NCBI GenBank assembly: GCA_011522945.1
Contig: WTHY01000154.1
Coordinates: forward strand, 1 to 18,086
DNA length: 18,086 bases
Reading direction: 5' to 3'
Source of the DNA: Alphaproteobacteria bacterium
GTDB lineage: Bacteria; Pseudomonadota; Alphaproteobacteria; Puniceispirillales; Puniceispirillaceae
The position numbers and the translations under genes are program-made. Shown piece after piece: positions 14,691 through 18,086 of this stretch; the stretch's first letter is position 1, and each line of letters opens with the position of its first letter. The notes under the pieces are model-generated. The model did no database searches. It was not told the DNA's origin and was given only the letters and a program-made list of their open reading frames with translations.

Positions 14691-15854
14691 CTATTCGGCT
14701 GCTTGTGTTTCATCTGCATTGCCAAAGCGGCGACGCAGGCTCTTATAGATGCGATTTCCACCTTCAACCAGGCCACCTGGCATGAAGATAACAACCAGCA
14801 TGAAGACGATACCCAATGTCAGGTGCCAGCCTTTACCAACGAAGAAGTGTAGCACACCAACCAAGAGGTTTTCGATGGATTCCGGCATGAAGGAGAACCA
14901 AGCATGCAAAACATTATCGTTAATTTTGGAGAAGATATTCTCAAAATATTTAATAAAGCCTGCGCCTAGAACAGGGCCTAGCAATGTGCCTGCACCACCA
15001 AGAATGGTCATCAGTACCACTTCACCAGAGGCTGTCCACTGCATGCGTTCAGCACCGGCAAGCGGATCGGTGATTGCCATCAAGCCGCCAGCCATACCTG
15101 CATACATGCCAGAGATGACAAAGGCAGCCAATGTATAAGGGCGACTATTAAGGCCTGTATAGTTCAGACGTGTTTGATTTGTCTTAATCGCACGTAGCAT
15201 CAATCCGAATGGTGACCTGAAAATCTTCAGGGCTGTGTAGAAACCAAGGATAAGGATGATAGCACAGAAATAGAAACCAACATTGAACTGGAACGTCATG
15301 CCTAGCAATTCTGCCTTATAGGTGCTGTTCATTGTCAGCCCAAACAGATTGGTTGAGGGAATATCACCTGTTGCATTTGCACCATCTAGGATACGTGGAT
15401 CATCTAGTGTCAGCTGCAGCCCTGTTTCACCATTTGTGATTGGTGTCAGAACAGAATAGGCCAGATTATAGCTCATCTGTGCGAAGGCCAATGTCAGGAT
15501 TGAGAAATAAATACCTGAGCGACGCAATGAGATGTAGCCAATAGCCAGTGCGAACACACCAGCAACTGCCACGGACAGGAATAGGGCTGGTATGACGTTC
15601 ATTGTGAGTAGCTTGAACATCCACACAGCTGAATATGAGCCGACACCTAGAAAGGCAGCATGGCCAAATGACAGGTAGCCTGTTAGCCCAAACAAAATAT
15701 TGAAGCCAATGGCAAATAAGCCAAAAATCGCAAAACGCTGCAATAGGTCAGGATATCCAGCCCCGAAAGGCGCTAGGATGATTGGACCAGCAAGAACCAT
15801 GATGATGAAAAATATCATCATATAGCGGTCATTAGAGTCTAACTTGTTAAACAT
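14691..15854 (-). CDS. livM: Branched-chain amino acid/amide ABC transporter permease LivM
   Basis: Inner-membrane permease that pairs with LivH. The 387 residues contain the family stretch FGLTGYLSFGHAAFLGVGSYSA (residues about 54-75), SLRRSGIYFSILTLAFAQM, the cytoplasmic coupling segment RSPFGLMLRAIKTNQTRLNYTGLN, and GGAGTLLGPVLGAGFIKYFE. It ends in a charged cytoplasmic tail. About ten hydrophobic segments are expected. It is somewhat longer than many LivM proteins, with an insert of about 45 residues (LTLDDPRILDGANATGDIPS onwards) between membrane segments that may face the periplasm. It starts four bases after the livH stop. Confidence 0.93.
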   Translation of the reverse strand: MFNKLDSNDRYMMIFFIIMVLAGPIILAPFGAGYPDLLQRFAIFGLFAIGFNILFGLTGYLSFGHAAFLGVGSYSAVWMFKLLTMNVIPALFLSVAVAGVFALAIGYISLRRSGIYFSILTLAFAQMSYNLAYSVLTPITNGETGLQLTLDDPRILDGANATGDIPSTNLFGLTMNSTYKAELLGMTFQFNVGFYFCAIILILGFYTALKIFRSPFGLMLRAIKTNQTRLNYTGLNSRPYTLAAFVISGMYAGMAGGLMAITDPLAGAERMQWTASGEVVLMTILGGAGTLLGPVLGAGFIKYFENIFSKINDNVLHAWFSFMPESIENLLVGVLHFFVGKGWHLTLGIVFMLVVIFMPGGLVEGGNRIYKSLRRRFGNADETQAAE

Positions 15855-15858
15855 AACT

Positions 15859-16890
15859 CTATTCCTCCATCACGCCAGCGCGACCCATCAGACCACGTGG
15901 GCGGGTCAGCAAAATCACGATAGCAACGAGGTAAATAATAATTTGGTCGATACCTGGCAGAAGTGTTTTCACTTCATTCATGGACGCAAAGCTCTCTAGC
16001 ACTCCCAGAAGGAAGCCAGCTAGAACAGCGCCGCCAAGTGAACCCATGCCACCCACAACAACAACCACGAAACTCAGCACAAGGAAGTCCATGCCCATAT
16101 GGTAGTTAGGCGGGTTAATCGGTGTGTACATAACACCAGCCAGACCAGCGACGGAGGCAGCTAACCCGAACATGATGGTGAAGCGGCGGTCAATATTGAT
16201 GCCAAGAAGACCAACAGTTTCTCTGTCTGCCATGCCAGCACGCACTACCATTCCAAAAGTGGTGAATTGCAAGAAGGCGAAAACAAGGCCAAGAATTAAG
16301 GCAGAGAATACAAAATAAATCAGACGCCAATAAGGATAGATAATCGTATTTTCCGCAAAGCCAATCATCAAACCAAAGTCAAATGAGCCTTTGAACAGGT
16401 CAGGTGCTGGTGTTGGAATAGGGTTAGCCCCATAAAAGGCTTTGATGATTTCTTGCATGACGATGGCAAGACCGAATGTCACCAGAATCTGGTCAGCATG
16501 TGGACGCTTATAAAAATGCTTGATTAAGCCGCGCTCCATTGCAAAACCAACCAGCATCATAACCGGGATGGCGCAAATGATTGCTAATGGTACTGACCAG
16601 TTAATAATGGCCATACCAGCGCTTTCGCCAAACCAGCTCACGACATAAGGTATTTTTACCTTGAGCGGATTGCCCAGAAAATCTGTCTTGGTTGGGTCAA
16701 TTACAATTGAGTATAAATTTAGAACTTTTGAAAGCGTAACCGCGCAAAAGGCCCCGATCATGAACAGCGCACCATGCGCAAAGTTCACCACACCCAAAGT
16801 GCCAAAAATCAAGGTTAGTCCAAGCGCAATCAGCGCATAAGCACTACCTTTATCCAGCCCGTTTAGGATTTGCAATATTATCGCATCCAT
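15859..16890 (-). CDS. livH: Branched-chain amino acid/amide ABC transporter permease LivH
   Basis: Inner-membrane permease of the importer. The 343-residue protein begins MDAIILQILNGLDKGSAYAL, then LIFGTLGVVNFAHGALFMIGAF, the LivH hallmark. It continues with TFGLAIVMQEIIKAFYG, the coupling segment GMVVRAGMADRETVGLLGIN (residues about 220-240) and VVVVGGMGSLGGAVLAGFLLG. An insert of about 30 residues after the second membrane segment (VIDPTKTDFLGNPLKVKIP) and another near FKGSFDFG make it longer than the usual 290-310 residues; such loops are seen in related alphaproteobacterial systems as I recall. It follows the binding-protein gene by 87 bases, with a hairpin in between. Confidence 0.94.
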   Translation of the reverse strand: MDAIILQILNGLDKGSAYALIALGLTLIFGTLGVVNFAHGALFMIGAFCAVTLSKVLNLYSIVIDPTKTDFLGNPLKVKIPYVVSWFGESAGMAIINWSVPLAIICAIPVMMLVGFAMERGLIKHFYKRPHADQILVTFGLAIVMQEIIKAFYGANPIPTPAPDLFKGSFDFGLMIGFAENTIIYPYWRLIYFVFSALILGLVFAFLQFTTFGMVVRAGMADRETVGLLGINIDRRFTIMFGLAASVAGLAGVMYTPINPPNYHMGMDFLVLSFVVVVVGGMGSLGGAVLAGFLLGVLESFASMNEVKTLLPGIDQIIIYLVAIVILLTRPRGLMGRAGVMEE

Positions 16891-16924
16891 CGTCTATGCC
16901 TACTACATAATGATATTTGGTTAA

Positions 16925-16950
16925 GGGGCTGCATCATCAGATGCAGCCCC
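16925..16950 (-). promoter_or_regulatory. Intercistronic hairpin between the binding-protein gene and livH
   Basis: GGGGCTGCAT (16925-16934) and ATGCAGCCCC (16941-16950) form a perfect ten-pair stem with a six-base loop. On the mRNA strand the hairpin is followed by TTAACC, not a T-run, so termination would be partial at best. It starts 27 bases after the binding-protein stop. The likely role is to protect the 3' end of the upstream message and keep binding protein in excess over permease. Confidence 0.7.
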
Positions 16951-16977
16951 CAAAAAAGTTTGGTTCCTCAAGAACGC

Positions 16978-18086
16978 TTACGCGCCTGGGTTACATGTAC
17001 CTAGAGCACCACCTGAGAACATTGGGTGATCTGGTGCATACTCAACCTGTGCACGTGGTGTTACTTCCACGATTTCTAGAACGTCAAATTCTGAAGTTGG
17101 GTTTTCTTTACCCTTCACAACTAGAACATCCTTGAAGCACTGGTGGTCTTCAGCACGATATTCTGTTGGGCCGTTGCCCAGACCATCGAACTTGAAGCCT
17201 TCTAGAGCTTCTACAACGCCACATGGGTTGAATGTACCAGCACGCTCACAAGCATCAGCATATAGTAATGTCTGACAGTACACAGTGTGTGCTGCCTGGC
17301 TTGGTGGGAAGCCGTACTTCTCGCCAAATGACTTCACAAATGCCTTTGTGCCTGCGTCAGATAGTGACCAGTGCCAGTTTGTTGAACCAAAGATGCCCTT
17401 AACGTTTTCGCCAGCACCACGTGCCATCAGACGAGAGTAAAGTGGAACAACAATCTCAAAGTTCTTGCCATTCACTTGCTTGTCGCGAAGGCCGAACTGG
17501 ACAGCAGCTGTTAGTGAGTTGATCATGTTACCACCATAGTGGTTCAGGACCAGAACGTCTGCGCCAGAGTTGATGACAGGAGCCACATAGCTTGAGAAGT
17601 CAGTTGTTGCGAGTGGTGTCAACACGTTGTTAACAGTTTCCCAACCTTTTTCTTCAGTTGCCTGTGCAATTGATTCCTGCTGTGTCCAACCCCAGTTATA
17701 GTCAGCTGTTAGGTGATAAGCGCGGCGGTCTTTGCCATACATCTTCTCAAGCACAGGAGCCAATGCAGCGCCTGACATGTAACCATTGAAGAAGTGACGG
17801 AAACCGTTAGCTTTTCTGTCCTTACCAGTTGTGTCATTTGAGTGTGTTAGACCAGCCATGAAGATCACGCCAGCTTCCTGACATAGACCCTGAACAGCCA
17901 CAGCCACACCAGATGATGAACCGCCAGTAATCATGACAGCGCCGTCTTTTTCGATCATTGACTTTGCAGATGAACGAGCAGCGTCAGACTTTGTCTGAGT
18001 ATCACCTGTTACGTAAGTAACTTTTTTGCCTAGGATACCATTACCCTTAAGCGCCTTTGATGAGAATGTGTTCATCATGCCGCCAT
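16978..18086 (-). CDS. Periplasmic substrate-binding protein of the liv-type transporter, N-terminus cut off
   Basis: Binds an amino acid or amide-like solute in the periplasm and delivers it to LivHM. The open frame runs from the stop at 16978 to the window edge. The internal ATG at 18078 is not the true start, because codons continue upstream (Gly-Gly, then a cut codon); the signal peptide is outside. The type-1 periplasmic binding fold is seen in order: GKKVTYVTGDTQTKSDAARS, MITGGSSSGVAVAVQGLCQEAG (ligand-site segment), HFFNGYMSGAALAPVLEK, ADYNWGWTQQES, and PVINSGADVLVLNHYGGN. The C-terminal part has five further cysteines, including TCNPGA at the very end, suggesting disulfides. The ligand cannot be told from this; branched-chain amino acids, amides or small acids are all possible. 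Confidence 0.9.
   Translation of the reverse strand, partial: GGMMNTFSSKALKGNGILGKKVTYVTGDTQTKSDAARSSAKSMIEKDGAVMITGGSSSGVAVAVQGLCQEAGVIFMAGLTHSNDTTGKDRKANGFRHFFNGYMSGAALAPVLEKMYGKDRRAYHLTADYNWGWTQQESIAQATEEKGWETVNNVLTPLATTDFSSYVAPVINSGADVLVLNHYGGNMINSLTAAVQFGLRDKQVNGKNFEIVVPLYSRLMARGAGENVKGIFGSTNWHWSLSDAGTKAFVKSFGEKYGFPPSQAAHTVYCQTLLYADACERAGTFNPCGVVEALEGFKFDGLGNGPTEYRAEDHQCFKDVLVVKGKENPTSEFDVLEIVEVTPRAQVEYAPDHPMFSGGALGTCNPGA

Overview
The window looks like a piece of an alphaproteobacterial chromosome of moderate, slightly AT-leaning composition. Lineage clues are the argD-argF-hslO gene order, the long two-domain dCTP deaminase, a RecX of alphaproteobacterial type and a five-gene branched-chain amino acid/amide ABC operon. 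A marine SAR116-like or Rhodospirillales-like bacterium is my best guess, but that is an inference from memory of protein styles, not a search.

Layout. Positions 1-1755 (minus) hold most of acetyl-CoA synthetase (acs), whose C-terminus runs off the left edge, followed by recX (1911-2498, minus). A 422-base spacer full of degenerate tandem repeats separates recX from an orphan ABC-2 type permease (2921-3769, plus) and dCTP deaminase (3808-4929, plus). A second repeat-filled spacer leads to argD, argF, hslO and a small unknown lipoprotein (5286-9303, plus). Convergent to these lie trkH (9375-10820), folE (10962-11582) and a YnjD-like ABC ATPase (11675-12310), all minus. A tRNA-Gly(CCC) gene sits at 12724-12799 (plus). 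The right end (13168-18086, minus) is a complete-looking liv-type operon read as substrate-binding protein, livH, livM, livG, livF, closed by a strong intrinsic terminator; only the N-terminus of the binding protein is missing.

How the genes work together. argD and argF carry out two steps of ornithine/arginine biosynthesis. The liv operon encodes a full importer: periplasmic binding protein, two permeases and two ATPases. A hairpin between the binding-protein gene and livH probably allows more binding protein than permease to be made. The other genes are ordinary housekeeping genes: acetate activation, recombination control, pyrimidine nucleotides, redox chaperone, potassium uptake, pterin/folate.

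The most unusual signal is not a gene. Six arrays of short, degenerate, head-to-tail repeats, with units of 12, 14, 15 or 20 bp and a different sequence in each array, fill four separate spacers. One array is made from the 3' end of the tRNA-Gly gene, and two keep a reading frame open upstream of a real start codon. I see no phage, insertion sequence, CRISPR or defence genes.
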